DNA of 64,000 nucleotides from NCBI GenBank assembly GCA_033296885.1, contig MU863887.1, positions 186,001-250,000 of the forward strand. The letters are read 5' to 3'. A program made the translations under genes and the position numbers. Below the pieces are notes generated by a model. It saw only the letters and a program-made list of their open reading frames with translations, searched no databases and had not been told where the DNA came from. This DNA comes from Triangularia verruculosa (Eukaryota; Ascomycota; Sordariomycetes; Sordariales; Podosporaceae). Each line of letters begins with the position of its first letter. Within the stretch, counting starts at the first letter, position 1. Shown one piece after another: positions 9,828 through 21,660 of this stretch.

Positions 9828-11138
9828 ATGAGTAGCGCTGCCGGCGGCGCCAGCCGCAAGGGCAGCGTTGTCAGCGGTTTCAATGGGGAGCGCATGGGAG
9901 GGGGAAGCTCAGACACAGTCGGCTCTCTGCTGGCCGCCATTGGCACATGTCTGACAGATGCGCTTCGATTGTTCATGTTTGCAGACAAACGTCATTGGGG
10001 ACCCGACGAGTTCGAACAGACGCGCGCATTAGAGGACGCATTGGAGGAGGCAAAGAAGGACTTTCAAGAGATGGCACAGCTGGTACACGGACAGTTTTAC
10101 TATGAAAACGACAGGATACGTATGTCTAATACTTCCTTCCCCTAAACTCTACATAAACTCCAATTGACCTTTCACCTTACAGCCGAGTCCCTCAGCGAGC
10201 TCCGCCTCCTCCTTGCCCAATTCCAAGAACACTACGAGAACCTCAAGGCCTGGGCCCGTCAAGGCGGCCCGATAAACCCGATATGGGCACGCGACACCTC
10301 CTCCCTCCGAAAAGAACTACACCGCGCCCAATGCCGCGCCGCTCGTCGAATCTCTCTGATAGCAGAGCAATCCACGCCCCGCTGCCTCGGTGCAACACAA
10401 GTCTACCGTCTCCAAAAACGCAACGAAGCCGAGAGGTCACGTCGCCAAAAAGAACGAGAAGCCCTGCCACCATGGCAGCAACAACAGCATGAACACCAAC
10501 CACCAGACCACCATATTCAATCTCCAACTTCCCCCGATAGCACCACTAGTAACCCGCCAAAACCTCCTCTGCGGCAAATGCCCTCCCTCGAATCACTCGT
10601 TCCAAAGTGCAACAAAATAGGCCGCTTCCAACGTCTCAACAGCGGCAACCCCTCTGAGTCTCCCTTCAACGACGCTGCGTTCATCTGCGACTTTTGCAAC
10701 GGGTATCTCGTCTGGCCCGATTTACGGACCATGCCATCAGTCCGATCCGCGCTCGCTACGCCACCACCAGATCCATTGTCCCCAAACTACGACTCCAAGA
10801 CAGTCAACAATGGGTATCCTCACTGGCAGGCCTCAGGGCTGTCATGTACAGCCAACGAGCCTAAAACGATTGTTTTTGCGCCCCTGGCGATAGGAAATCA
10901 CATGCCCCCAGAGCCAGGGGAATGGCAGGCAGGTATCATATGTCCGTACTGCGAGGAGGATACCTACTTTGACGCGGGGGAGGATTCAGGGGACATGAAG
11001 TATGTACAGGACGATAAAGGGTTTGGGTCAGTGGAGGAGTTTAGGGAGCATTTGGAGTGGTATCACGCCGCTATGGCGCTGCCGAGTGTAGCGGAGGTTG
11101 TACCCGAGGGGGTGAGGTCAAGTTGCCTGGTGATGTAG
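9828..11138 (+). CDS. Conserved-looking zinc-ribbon-like protein ending in a CaaX box
   Basis: I do not recognise the family. Two exons, 9828-10119 and 10183-11138 (63-nt intron, donor GTATGT, acceptor TTACAG), give a 415-residue protein. Exon 1 encodes a helical segment with TDALRLFMFADKRHWG. The middle (about 190-240) is polar and rich in Gln, His and Pro. The C-terminal third has two CxxC pairs, FICDFCNGYLVWPD and IICPYCEED, followed by EFREHLEWYH, which suggests a degenerate zinc-binding module. The last four residues are CLVM, a good CaaX farnesylation signal, so the protein may be membrane-tethered. The start is set at 9828 because no ATG exists upstream in frame. Function is unknown. 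Confidence 0.72.
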
Positions 11139-12016
11139 ACGGCTCTTGTACGATAACTTGGAAGGTGAAGGGGAATTTTGAATTTGCAAGTGGGATAGCA
11201 TGGCGTTTGGGTAAAAGGATTGGGATTTTGGGATACGGGTACACAAGACGGTTTGGGCCAAGGGGGCTGGGAGAAGGCCCAGTGGTTTTGATGGGGAGGA
11301 TAGAACTAGGGACAGTACGAAAATCATAAGACCCTTTAAATGAAGGGGCGTGAAGCATGAGAGATGACGTGGTGTGGGTGCCTTTGCGGTACTAACTATT
11401 TCCTTTTAAAAATGCAGTGATGAAGAAGAGAGTGCAGAAGGGGAAAAGGGGAAAAGGGGGAAAGGTGAATGAAGGATGGAATATTTTGGACTACGAAAGG
11501 AAGAAATGTGTGTATCAGGTAGCTACTTTTAACGGCACCAGCAAATCAACGGATATCATGACAGCACTACAGCTCCAATAAGCCAAATAAGCGCAACAAA
11601 TATATTACAACACGTGTAATTTATCTATCCCAAATTTCCAGGTCTTGATTCTTCTCTATATATAGATCGGGTTATGGACGTCCTGACAATTCGATGGTAC
11701 TTGAGTGCCGAGACTCTTGGGAGGTGGCAGATGGAATTCAGCCGGATTGTATATATTTGTCCCACTGGCTTCCAAGACTTGCATCATATCTAGGTGCTGT
11801 GTGTAACCTCGATATTGAGAACAGTTCTTGGGAATGACAATGGGGCCGGGTAGTCGGCATGGTTTCATGACCATAGTATTGGATAAGTGTCTACTTTTGG
11901 CTTCTTAACGATCGGATCAGCAAACATTGATCACTCTTCATGATACTCATTCACAATCAATCAGATTTCGGTACCTTGGATAGTTGGATCAATTGAACCT
12001 TACATTTGTTCGAGTC
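11139..12016. other. Intergenic region, 0.88 kb
   Basis: The region contains a G/A-rich stretch near 11437-11462 (repeats of GGGGAAAA) and AT-rich sequence at 11560-11680. No gene, RNA or mobile element is supported. Confidence 0.4.
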
Positions 12017-12550
12017 ATGAAACTCCTACCAGCATCTCTCATAATTCTCACCACCACCCCCCTAGCCTCAACCCTCCCAACACCCCAACACTACTCCCAC
12101 CCAGACGAACTCGTCCCCCCTCCCCCTCCCCAGTTGGATACACCCCAAACAACCGAAGACGCCATCTTCAAGGCAATGACAACCGCTCACATCGCCACCC
12201 AGGAAGAAGGCCTAGGAGGGCGCAAAGGTACCTCACCACCACCAAAAAAGTCCCTCAACACAGTCCCCCCTTCTCTCCGCGAGACACCCGTCAACCTTTC
12301 ACCTTTTTCTGATACCCAATCACTATCATCATCAACGACAACAGCGGCTGACGATATAACTGGTGCCTTCAACCCCAAAGACATCTGGGGCGACGGCGAA
12401 GACAACCCCTACGACTGGCCCAGACGGGAGCCAGACTTCGGCAGCCTGTGGCGGTACCCACGCCCCGAACCAAGGTTATCATCGCAAAGAAAAAGGAGAA
12501 AGAGGGTGGGGAGTAAAAGGAAAGGGTGGCGGCATTGGATCTTCTGGTAA
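12017..12550 (+). CDS. Small secreted protein with basic, Kex2-like C-terminus
   Basis: A possible 177-residue secreted protein of unknown family. The ATG at 12017 opens a typical signal peptide (MKLLPASLIILTTTPLAS) with likely cleavage near residue 20. The mature part is rich in Pro, Ser and Thr (PPPPPQ near residue 36), then DIWGDGEDNPYDWPRREPD, and ends in a strongly basic stretch RKRRKRVGSKRK followed by GWRHWIFW. The KR pairs are potential Kex2 sites that would release short peptides. No Cys is seen, so it is not a disulphide-rich effector. A single open frame without homology support carries some risk of being spurious. Confidence 0.5.
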   Translation: MKLLPASLIILTTTPLASTLPTPQHYSHPDELVPPPPPQLDTPQTTEDAIFKAMTTAHIATQEEGLGGRKGTSPPPKKSLNTVPPSLRETPVNLSPFSDTQSLSSSTTTAADDITGAFNPKDIWGDGEDNPYDWPRREPDFGSLWRYPRPEPRLSSQRKRRKRVGSKRKGWRHWIFW

Positions 12551-13407
12551 TATTCACAAATCAACAAACCCACAAGCACTTTACCTTATTATCGCACCAG
12601 TTGTGAAACTGTGTGCCACCCATTGTGTGAGTTTCAGAATCAAGACCAAAACATCTCGATTGATCAATCACATGGAATCATGCTGAGGGAAGAAATGGGG
12701 ATATCTTTTCGCGCGAGAAAAGAAGGAAAAAAACGCCCCAAATGTACAAATATACATCATCCATCACCCATCTCATCCAACCTCCCACACCAGACACCCA
12801 TCCAACCACCCACCACCACCACCACCACCACCACCTCCACCACCGTCATTCCCTCAGCGAGCGATATATATCAACCGAAACATAACTCAAAACATTGTTT
12901 GACCCCCCATAGAAAAAGCCCACACAAGACCCCCACGGACACATTTTTTAAAATTCCCAGTTAGTAGTACCGAGAAAGTAGTCCTTCTCCGTATGCGAAC
13001 CACCCACCCCCAAACCCAACAAACAAATTAACCATCAATAAAAACAAGTCAACCCCCTCCCAACAGTAGAAGCCACTGAGAAAGAAAAAAAGAGGAGGTA
13101 GGCCACACAGGAAAAAAGACAAATACCCATTCATCGCTATCCCATCATTGTTCATTTCGTTTCCCACCCCCCTCCCAACCCGTCCGGGATCAAATATTCA
13201 TTCGTCCATCAAAATTCGTGAACATTAAGGAGTAATAACAACCTTTCCTTTACCGCCACCACCGCCTCCAGACCCTTTCTGAAGAAAAACAAACCACTCT
13301 CTCCTCCCCATAAACAAAATCACACCACCCCCTCCTACCGATGGTATAAAACACCTCAACTCCAACCCCCCCTCCCTTATCCTAACAAAAAAAAAACACA
13401 TTTCTCC
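12551..13407. other. Intergenic low-complexity region
   Basis: This 857-base gap separates the secreted-protein gene from the convergent RFX gene. It contains a trinucleotide tract (CAC repeats at about 12808-12844), several A-rich runs and C-rich stretches. No gene is supported. Confidence 0.45.
12808..12844 (+). repeat. CAC trinucleotide microsatellite
   Basis: About ten near-perfect CAC/ACC units with one interruption (CTC) lie in the intergenic region downstream of the secreted-protein gene. Confidence 0.85.
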
Positions 13408-16037
13408 TCACAAATCAAGCTCGCCACCCCCAAATAGATCCCCCGTTGGTCCCGGCGACGCAATCCCAAACTTCTCCCCCGGCAGGTCCTCATCAGGAGT
13501 CCTAATCCCAATCCCGCTATCGTCCGGATTCGATTGCGCCGACGGCGCCGCGCTCGGAAAAACCGCCCTGTCCGGCTGCGGCTGATGATGATGGTGGTGA
13601 TCCCCCGCCATCCTCCCCAGGTTAAAATCATCGCTCGCGCTGCTATACCGCGACCCATGACCCCCGCCAACCTCCCTCTGGGCAGTTGGCCGTTTTGGCA
13701 CATTCAGCGGAACCTGCGACAACTTTTGCTGCATAAACCCCCCTTGCTCCGCCATAAACTCAATCATCTCGTCCAGCCAGCACTTCGTGACCCACCAACT
13801 CCCAAAGCTCTTGCCCTGGCCAATCGTCAGGTCTCTCATGAGAGCGGTACCAAGCCGTTGGGTGCACCAGACAATGTCCATTGCTGAGGCGTAGGGGAAG
13901 CGTGACGGGAGAGACCGCAGGAAGTTAACCCAGCGATCCAAAACATTCGACGCGCTTGTGTCCTCGTGGTTCACCTCTCGAGTCTGTCGTGAGCTCTGCC
14001 CAGCCGTCTCACCGTGAACCGTCACACACTCAATCTCCCAGGGGACATTGACAGGATCCAACAGGTGCCGCATTTCGGCCAGGACCACATTGACAACGTC
14101 GTCCATGCCACGTGATGGGATGCTCTCGGAAATCTTGCGCACGTTGATCATCGAGATAAACTCGGTATACATCAAGTCTCGGTTCGCCGGGTTCGACAGC
14201 ATGTTTGCCGCTGCGTGGGCCGTCAGGTTGACTCGCAGCGCCCGGTCGAGAAGGCCGGCGAAGAGAGCGGCGGGGGCCTCCTTCGCTCGTAATACATGGG
14301 CTGGTTGGCCGTGGAACGACTCTTTGATGTGACGTACAAGCCTGTCGGATATGCTTCTAAGAGTATCGAGAACAGGCTTGGGGACAACTTGTAGCGTGAG
14401 ACCTGAAACTATCCGCATCATGCGCTGGTACAAGATGAAGTCGCACTCCTCTATCCACGGCGCAATCGCCGGGTGGGAAAAGAGCTTCTGGACGGGCATG
14501 GTGAGGGTGCCCTGGAACGAAGTAAAGAGGTGGAAGAATGTCTTCTCCTTGCAGTAACGGATACATTCAACAAGAGATGTGCAGTGTGATCGATACAGGG
14601 CCGTAAGAGACTTTGCTGCGTCGGCATCGGTGCCGCTCGGTAAAAATGGTTCGATTCTAGGAAGTATCAGCGGATCCGACAGTTTGAAGTCCTCGCCCGA
14701 GTCTGTCGAGAATTTGAGTCGTTTCGCCGTCTTGTCCATGGTCCGCTGCAGCTGCTCAAAGCTTGCTATTTGCGGTTGGTTGTAGAGACTGTGCCGGAAC
14801 TCGCGGGACCGGGGGGCCTTTGGTTCTGGTTGGTTCCCCATATCTGGTGTTGGAAACGCGGTTCGCTCTGATCTCGTGGATGCCGTGTTGTTGGGGAGAG
14901 TGCTGTGAAGATGGTTAGATGGCTGGGCGGAGGCTGGAGGGAAAAGGGGCACCTACTTGAAATTTTGGGTGAAAGACATGTTGTCGCCCAAAGGTACGGT
15001 TTGTTGCGTGTTGTTAGACTCTGGTTCAGGAAGCTCTTCTTTGAGGCTGAAGCCAACATAATGATACTTTGACTCTCCACGCACACCCAAACGCCTAGTT
15101 TTCAAGCCGGGAAAAAGGACCCGAACCAGCTTGCCAAAGCTTGCCGGGTTCAGAACCGTAATCCTCTCCGTGGCACACCGCGACGCGTAGTTGGCATACA
15201 CGCGCCCTCGAGGTACCGAGCCCTTGCCCTTGGAGCACACCGAGTTGATCCTGCAGCTGTTAGTACTTAGGCATCAGTGCAAAGCCGAGCGTGCCTACCA
15301 AAGCATAGCAAACACCTGGCGAGTCCGTTCCGAGTGAGGGCCCCTCTCGTTCCCATGCAGCTCAAGGGCTACGTCCTGCAGCGTGCGGTGTTTGCTGGCG
15401 TTGAACAGCTGCCTCATCTCCATCTCGTTGTTGGCGCTTGACCGGGACCCGGGCTTAGCAGGTGCCTGAAGGCTGTTGAAGGAGTCGCCGTCGTCGTTCC
15501 CATCGCGGTCCAACATCTGGCTGTCGTCGAAGCTGGTATTGCCGGCAAAGGAGTCGGCGGATATCGAGTGGCGGCTCATGCTATGGCTGTGGTGGAAGGC
15601 CACGCTCTGCATCGAGGCATTGAGCGGTGGCTCGGTCGCGTAGTCACGGCTGGTCTGGAGCTGTGACGCCAGCAGCAGGTCCTCGGGGGTCAGCTGTGGC
15701 AGGCCGTGGGGATTGGGGTGGTCATTGGCCGGCATCCATTGTGAGGCACCATAGACATCTTGGGAGTCGGCAAAAGAATGCTCGATATTTGCTTGTGTTG
15801 TGTGACTGTGCATAGATGCTGTTGAGCCTCGCGACCGTGGCCGCTTTCTCGCCTTGGCAAGCGACAGAGGATCTGGACAAGAGAAATGACGATGTTTAGT
15901 TACGAGGACGACAGCAGAGAGAAGGATGATAATTTTGCGACTATAGAACAATTGCAAGGGGAGTCCAGAACAGAACGATTGATAGCTGGAGTCGAACAAA
16001 CAAATAAGAATGGGTCCTTACCGTGGGTCGAGTCCAT
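13408..16037 (-). CDS. RFX-family winged-helix transcription factor
   Basis: This gene encodes a 792-residue nuclear DNA-binding protein. Four exons on the minus strand are 16022-16037, 15299-15872, 14957-15250 and 13408-14902, and all phases close. Exon 1 encodes only MDSTH plus one base, and the join reads MDSTHDPLSLAKARKRPRSR. The RFX DNA-binding domain (about 195-270) contains SVPRGRVYANYASRC, ASFGKLVRVLFPGLKTRRLG and GESKYHYVGFSL. The long C-terminal part (about 330-690) resembles the B/C/dimerisation region of RFX1-3 and yeast Rfx1/Crt1, and is followed by a disordered tail with a His run and SSGIG-like acidic motifs. Fungal members repress DNA-damage genes or control morphogenesis and secondary metabolism (RfxA, CPCR1). 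Which role applies here is not visible. Confidence 0.93.
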
Positions 16038-16953
16038 TGCCACCGCTTTCGTCGACAGGCAATGCCGTGCTTTTGCTTTCAAAACACTACCACCCGCTCG
16101 GCTTTGCGACAATGGGCGGCCTTGGCTACTTCTCTATAGTACGCGATACTCGATCTATGGGGGTATGAGATACGAAAGATGTCGGCGCGGTGCAGGTGCA
16201 GGTGGAGCGGACGTGCAGCGCGGTAGGCGGCGTTGGTGCTCAGCAAGTCTTGCACATTTTGGTCGAGGGTGAGGAGAGAAAGAAATCAACAAACACAGGC
16301 GCTGCTCGGGGCAATGCGCTCCAGCCTCCTTGTGGTCATCCTCCCCGCACGTACCACCAACCCACCCCCCACATTGCTGGCCTGACGCTGTGCCATTGGC
16401 TCGCTTCCTTCTGGCTTTCAAGAGATGAAAACAAACTCAAGCCGTGTTATGGGGAGCTATGCTGCTGATATCATTGACTTGCTCATGGAGATGTGCTCCG
16501 TCTGCAGCTCTACCCGAGTCTTGAGGCCCATGAGGTTGTCTCCATTGCTCCCTCCCAGCTACGTGTCTTTCTGGATTTGTGAGATCGGGATGCGAGCAAG
16601 TATCAAGCACATATCGGACTTCGGACCACAGGCTACCTGGAATTTAAAGATATCTGTGGCTTAACACGCCAGAGCTAACAAGATAGGCTTGATAGAACAC
16701 CGTTCGCGTTGAGCTGAAAATAGCCTCGATTAGGCACATAATGTCTATGAAAAAAGTTCGAGAGGAAAACATCATGGCTGCCACTTGTTGTGTCAACCAA
16801 GCATTGTCAGCTGCTGTCTGTGTCAGCGGGCCGTGTGTAGACGCGCATCACGGCGTGGTCATGGGAAAGGTCAGATGGAAATGTTTGAGCAAGATAGCCA
16901 AGAAGATAAGTAAAAGTGTGGAGAGGCAGGAAAATGCAAAAAGATGATCAGAT
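16038..16953. promoter_or_regulatory. Upstream region of the RFX gene
   Basis: This 0.9-kb gap runs from the RFX start codon to the tRNA. I looked for a clear RFX X-box (GTTGCC...GGCAAC) that would suggest autoregulation and did not find a convincing one. No coding gene is supported. Confidence 0.4.
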
Positions 16954-17027
16954 TGATTTCGTCCAGGCTCGAACTGGAGACCTTCAGTGTGTTAGACTGA
17001 CGTGATAACCAACTACACCACGAAACC
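16954..17027 (-). tRNA. tRNA-Val (anticodon AAC)
   Basis: A 74-nt cloverleaf can be folded on the minus strand. The acceptor stem pairs GGTTTCG with CGAAATC (one G-T pair). The D arm is GTGTAGTTGGTTATCAC. The anticodon arm is TCAGT-CTAACAC-ACTGA with anticodon AAC, and the T arm is TCCAG-TTCGAGC-CTGGA. The discriminator base is A and CCA is not encoded. No intron is present. Internal A and B box sequences (TGGTGTAGTTGG, GGTTCGA-like GTTCGAGCC) fit RNA polymerase III transcription. Confidence 0.95.
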
Positions 17028-17654
17028 TGATGATTTGACGAGGGGTGGGGTGGAAATAGTTTCTATGATAGAAAGCATCGAAAAAGAGCACGTGACAACC
17101 CCTCCCTCGGGATCCAGTTGAAACAAGAGCTGCCAATTCCAGGGCACAAAGCTTGTGACGGGGTTCCGCAAGTGCACACGTATCAGTCGTCATTGCTCAC
17201 CTCGCACCCACCTTCTCCCACCGTCGGCTCCATTTCCTGAGAATAAATCGGCTCCTCTGCCTCCTGAGCTCCCAACCTCCACCCGACATAGTGCCGTATA
17301 GAAACTCTTTTTGCTTTACCGACATAGCCCATCGCTACTACACACACACGCACACACCGCAACCACAGCTTCTCGCACTGAATTCTTTACAAAGGTAATC
17401 AAGCCCCTCCTTTTTCTTTCAAGATAAGAAGGTATTTTTAGGCTTGTGACGAGCTAGGGCCCAGAGCTTTCCCCGCCGAAATTGCCGGGCCCTCTCCTGT
17501 TCCTACGCTCCTGAAGCACTCCCCACTCGGGCAGTGCCCAACCTCAGACCTGCGAGACTGGCCCCTTAAAACCTCGAGCTCCCTTTTCTCGACATTTTCT
17601 GACCTCGAACCCACCTAGTAGCATCTTCAGCGATCACTTTATACACTCGCAACA
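17028..17654. promoter_or_regulatory. Upstream region of YOP1
   Basis: This 0.63-kb region lies between tRNA-Val and the YOP1 start. It includes CA-rich repeats at about 17338-17358 and pyrimidine-rich sequence before the ATG. A GGTAATC at about 17395 could be a 5'-UTR intron donor, but I could not pair it with confidence. Confidence 0.35.
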
Positions 17655-18420
17655 ATGTCTTCCCCCCAGGATAAGGCCCAACAATACGTTGGTCAGCTCG
17701 ACAAAGAGGTGCGTATCCGTCCTGCCGAATCCGAATCCCCTCACGTTTTGTTGTCCAGAAGCTCACACCACACACACTCCTGCAGCTCGCCAAGTACCCC
17801 GTCCTCATCAACCTCGAGAAGCAAACCGGTGTCCCCAAGGCCTATGCCGTCCTCGGCTCCGTTGCTCTCTACTTCTTCCTCATCCTCCTCAACCTCGGCG
17901 GTCAGCTCCTGACCAACATCGCCGGCTTTGTCATCCCCGGTTACTACTCCCTCGGCGCCTTGTTCTCTCACAACAAGGATGACGACACCCAATGGTTGAC
18001 GGTGAGTATTTTGATCCTTCTGAATATTCTAGGATTTATGGCTGACCACTATTGCAGTACTGGGTTGTTTTCTCTTTCTTCACGTAAGGCCCTCAGTTTG
18101 ATACCTAAAGAGTTGGGTGCCAATCACATCAATACTAACGTGACGCGCAGCGTCCTTGAGAGCCTCATCAGCGTTGTCTACTGGGTTCCCTTCTACTATA
18201 CCTTCAAGTTCATCTTCCTCCTCTGGCTCTCTCTCCCTACCTTCAAGTCAGTATTCTCCCTTGCTCCTGCTTTCAAACCTTCAGATAACCTAACACACAC
18301 CCCAGGGGTGCCGAGCTCATCTTCCGCTCTTTCCTCGCCCCTACTCTCTCCCGCTACTTCCACGCCCCTGGCTCCACTGCCAGCGGTCTCCGTGCGAAGG
18401 CCGACCTCCACACCGAGTAG
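17655..18420 (+). CDS. YOP1: Yop1/REEP5 (DP1) ER membrane-shaping protein
   Basis: The gene encodes a 168-residue reticulon-like hairpin protein that curves tubular ER and interacts with Rtn1, Sey1 and Yip1 in yeast. Five exons are 17655-17708, 17786-18001, 18058-18083, 18151-18246 and 18306-18420; one is only 26 nt. The product has the TB2/DP1/HVA22 domain: LINLEKQTGVPKAYAVLG, then hydrophobic segments at about 38-58 and 62-75, then DDTQWLTYWVVFSF, then paired hydrophobic segments around YWVPFYYTFKFIFLLWL. The end SRYFHAPGSTASGLRAKAD is typical of fungal Yop1. The start at 17655 gives the usual MSSPQDKAQ N-terminus. Confidence 0.95.
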
Positions 18421-19373
18421 ATGGCGTTATCGGTTGCTAGGCCTCTCCTGTGAAAAGTACAAAGCACATGGCTTTGCGTGGGGTCTAGCTAGCATGGTGG
18501 AGACGAGTAAAAAAGCAAAAGCATGAGATGCCCGTTTCCTTCTTGACGTTGGACATGATTTACGACGCAGGGCTGTGCGGATCGGCGGCAAGGTTGGAAA
18601 CGTGAGACGACATGGCTAGACATGGGCTTGGGATGGGTATCTTCTAGGGTTCAAGGGAGGGTTGGGTATACTGGCTCACGGATTTCCTTATGTGGGAGTT
18701 TCCTTTCGGGATTGGTCAATGTTTTCCGGAATAGATTCGTGCGCTGTCTGAATTTTACTGTATGTGTGTTGAATAGGGGGCGGGCGGAGCAGGAGTGGTG
18801 AGAAAGGGGTAAGGGGTTACGGCCGCTTTGAATTTATCGGAGTATTACTGAATCTTTTTATCTACAATGTCATCATATCTCGAGAGATCGACATGGTGAG
18901 CATGGACCCCTTCTTCTTCTGGGTGGTGTGTTTCATGTGAAAGGATACGTAATCCTGTGCCATCGCTCCCTCGCAGTGGGTCTTGGCAGTCCGTTCCTTG
19001 GCACCACTGCAAGGGCCCGGCTGCCGAGACGGCACCAGCCCTTTGGACGCGGCTGCTTCAGCTTGTCAGACAGCGCCATCTGGGCGCTGATGGCTTTCTC
19101 ACTTGGACTCCCGCAAACATTACTCGACGACGACGAATTGGACGATTGACGACGACGACGACGAAGACTACTCTCACCTGTCAAACATACTGCCTCCATC
19201 TATACGAGAGCCACAGAAGAGCATGTTACGATAAACCAGGCGGCCTCCCTCGGTCAGCTTACAGGGGTAACTCTGGGCGCATTCAAGATCAACACGACTT
19301 CGAGACGCTGCAGAGAACAGACGACACTCAACTCAACATGAACATTTGCCAATCGCGGGGATACTGCTGCGCC
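18421..19373. promoter_or_regulatory. YOP1 3' region and MID1 upstream region
   Basis: This 0.95-kb stretch holds the YOP1 3' UTR and the MID1 promoter or leader. A GAC-rich simple repeat lies at about 19125-19167. The MID1 frame is open upstream of its start, but that sequence has no ATG in frame except at 19338, so I do not extend the gene beyond the conserved signal peptide. Confidence 0.4.
19125..19167 (+). repeat. GAC/CGA trinucleotide microsatellite
   Basis: Two runs of GAC (about three and six units) are separated by a short interruption. They sit in the presumed 5' leader of MID1, about 210 bases before the chosen ATG. Confidence 0.8.
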
Positions 19374-21301
19374 ATGCACTTGAGCCCTCTACAATCACGA
19401 TTAGCGGCCTCTGTCGTCGCCTCATGCTTGCTACTTCTGCTCTACCTGTCGCTTTTCTCCCCGCATTTCGCCGTCGCTATCGAGCTCGAGCCACCATCAC
19501 CAGCGATCTTCGACGATGACTTCGATTTCTCACCCAATCTGGCGGCGCGAAGTCCGTTTGATGTATCATATGAACCGGATTTCCTAGGTTTCGATAGGAG
19601 CATCATTGGAAGGGCGGCGGACGGGCTGCTGAAGCTAGAGAATACCAACCCTACGCCCATGGACCTTGACGAAGGATCTACAACACGCTTCTGGTTCCCA
19701 TTGTCGATTCTTGCAGGCCGAGAATCAGAGGATAGACTGGAGCTAAGGAGCGAACACAACCAATCTACAGGACAAGATGTGGCAAAGAGGCAGTCCTCTC
19801 GAACGATTTACATCTCGGCCAACACTTGCAAACAGCCCACGGCTATTGATCCAAACAAGACCACAATGGAACCCCCTCAGTTGACGCTATTCGTCTCCAA
19901 ATCTGCTGAATACCAAGCCCCCGGCCCCCTTGCCGACATGTCCACGCAGCACATGCTCGAATTCAACGAAGGCGCTGTCAACTTCAACTTTACCGCCACC
20001 GAAGATGTCTACATTGGCGTCCACGCCCCCAATGTGGCTGACCAATTTGAAGGAAAATACAACTTTGAACTCGCCGTCGCTGGGGATGGGTACTATTTCA
20101 CGTGGAACGATCAAGACGACGCAGACCTCATCTGGGTAGATAGTGACTCCCAGGGTGCGCTCTTGATCACGCACAACTTGACGACCGACGGGAACCCAGC
20201 GACGCAAGAGAAGATTATGAGCATGGATCCGTTTCCGTATGTGCTGTTTGCGCACAACAAGACGGATAAGGGGTTGGATGGACTGAAGCACTCGTGGTGT
20301 GGGCTGAAGCTAAATGCGATGATTGCAGGTGTGGCGGGGGGGAGGGATGCGGCCAAAGTGAGGACGAGCATGACGAAGAGGGGACAGGGGAATTTCCCGA
20401 AGCAGCAGTTCTTTTTTAACGGGCTGTCGTCGGATACGAATTATACTGCCTTTTTGGCGAGGGAGCGGAGACCGGGGTTGGGGAAGAGACAGGAGGGTGA
20501 GGATGGGGTGGGAGGGGTGGAGGTGTTTAAGGCAGTTGATTTTACTACCAAGTCGGGTGAGTTTTCGTTTTTCTTCTGTCACCTTGGACATGTATACTGA
20601 CATGAGGATCAGACCATGGCAACTGCGCCCTCATCACAGACCTCACCTTTTGCAACGAAGTAGCTTACTCTGTCCCGTCGAACCCATCCTTTGGCAACTC
20701 AACTCAGCTTGCCAGATTCTACGACGATTACGCCGCCGAGCGTTACGTAAATTTCAATCTCACCCTTCAACAGATTCAGTGTGAAGCTGGGCCTACTCAG
20801 CGGTACTCACTCGTCAGAAACTGCACCCACTGCGTCGACGCGTACAGGAAGTGGCTCTGCTCCGTCACGATACCCCGGTGCGAAGACTTTGGCAACAACG
20901 CGGCCTACCTCCAAGCCCGCGCCATCAGCCAACCATTTCCGGACGGGGACAGATTGACAGAGGGGGAGCTGTTGAGGATGCCAAACGTGACACGGTTTAA
21001 TTCCAGTCGAGTGCCGAGAATTGACGAGGAGATTCGGCCGGGGCCGTACAAGGAGTTGCTGCCGTGTGATGATTTGTGCTATGATTTGGTGAGGAGCTGT
21101 CCGGCGAGCATGGGGTTTGGATGTCCGCAGCCGGGGGGCGTGGGGTTTGAGGGGAATTATGCGCAGAGGAGCAAGAATGGGGAGTTGGTGTGTAATTTTC
21201 AGGGTAGTGCCCATGTGCCATCTTCCTCGGTTAAGGTCATGTCGAGTTGGGGGGTAATGGTGTTGGGATTTGGGGTGGTGGTTGTTGTTTTGGGCATATG
21301 A
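19374..21301 (+). CDS. MID1: Mid1-type stretch-activated calcium channel subunit
   Basis: A 623-residue protein of the Mid1 family, the regulatory partner of the Cch1 calcium channel at the plasma membrane or ER. Two exons are 19374-20556 and 20613-21301 (56-nt intron). The N-terminus MHLSPLQSRLAASVVASCLL is a signal peptide. The middle has TIYISANTCKQPT and many N-glycosylation sequons. The C-terminal exon is Cys-rich: ITDLTFCNEVAYSVP, RNCTHCVDAYRKWLC, TIPRCEDF, LLPCDDLCYDLVRSCP and MGFGCPQPG, the pattern that defines Mid1. A hydrophobic C-terminus (VMVLGFGVVVVVLGI) may be a GPI signal or membrane anchor. An in-frame ATG at 19338 is an alternative start, but the signal peptide fits better from 19374. 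Confidence 0.93.
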
Positions 21302-21660
21302 GAGGATGGATGGGGGGTTTATGGGTTATGATTTTCTAATGGCGTTATCATGGGGCAAATGTATGATTTGGTGGCGAGGTAAAAGAGCGTTTGTATTTTT
21401 GAGTTTTTTTTCCTTTCTTGTTTATCATTGTTGAGAGTACATCTGGAGGATGGCTGCGGATACCATTGATATTTTGTTGAAAAGGCGTTTTTGGGGTGTT
21501 GGAAGGGGAGCATCTAGACAGACAGATAATAGACGGCTGTGCTGTTTGGCGGTGGTTTTTTTACTCGGGTTGTGAGTGTATTGTATAGTACAGAATTGTC
21601 TTCATATAATACAGATACCATATCCGATCCTTTTATCAAGCCTTGAGTTTTTTATGGCGT
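21302..21660. other. Intergenic region between convergent genes
   Basis: This 359-base gap lies between the 3' ends of MID1 and a small mitochondrial-protein gene. It is AT-rich and no gene is seen. Confidence 0.4.
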
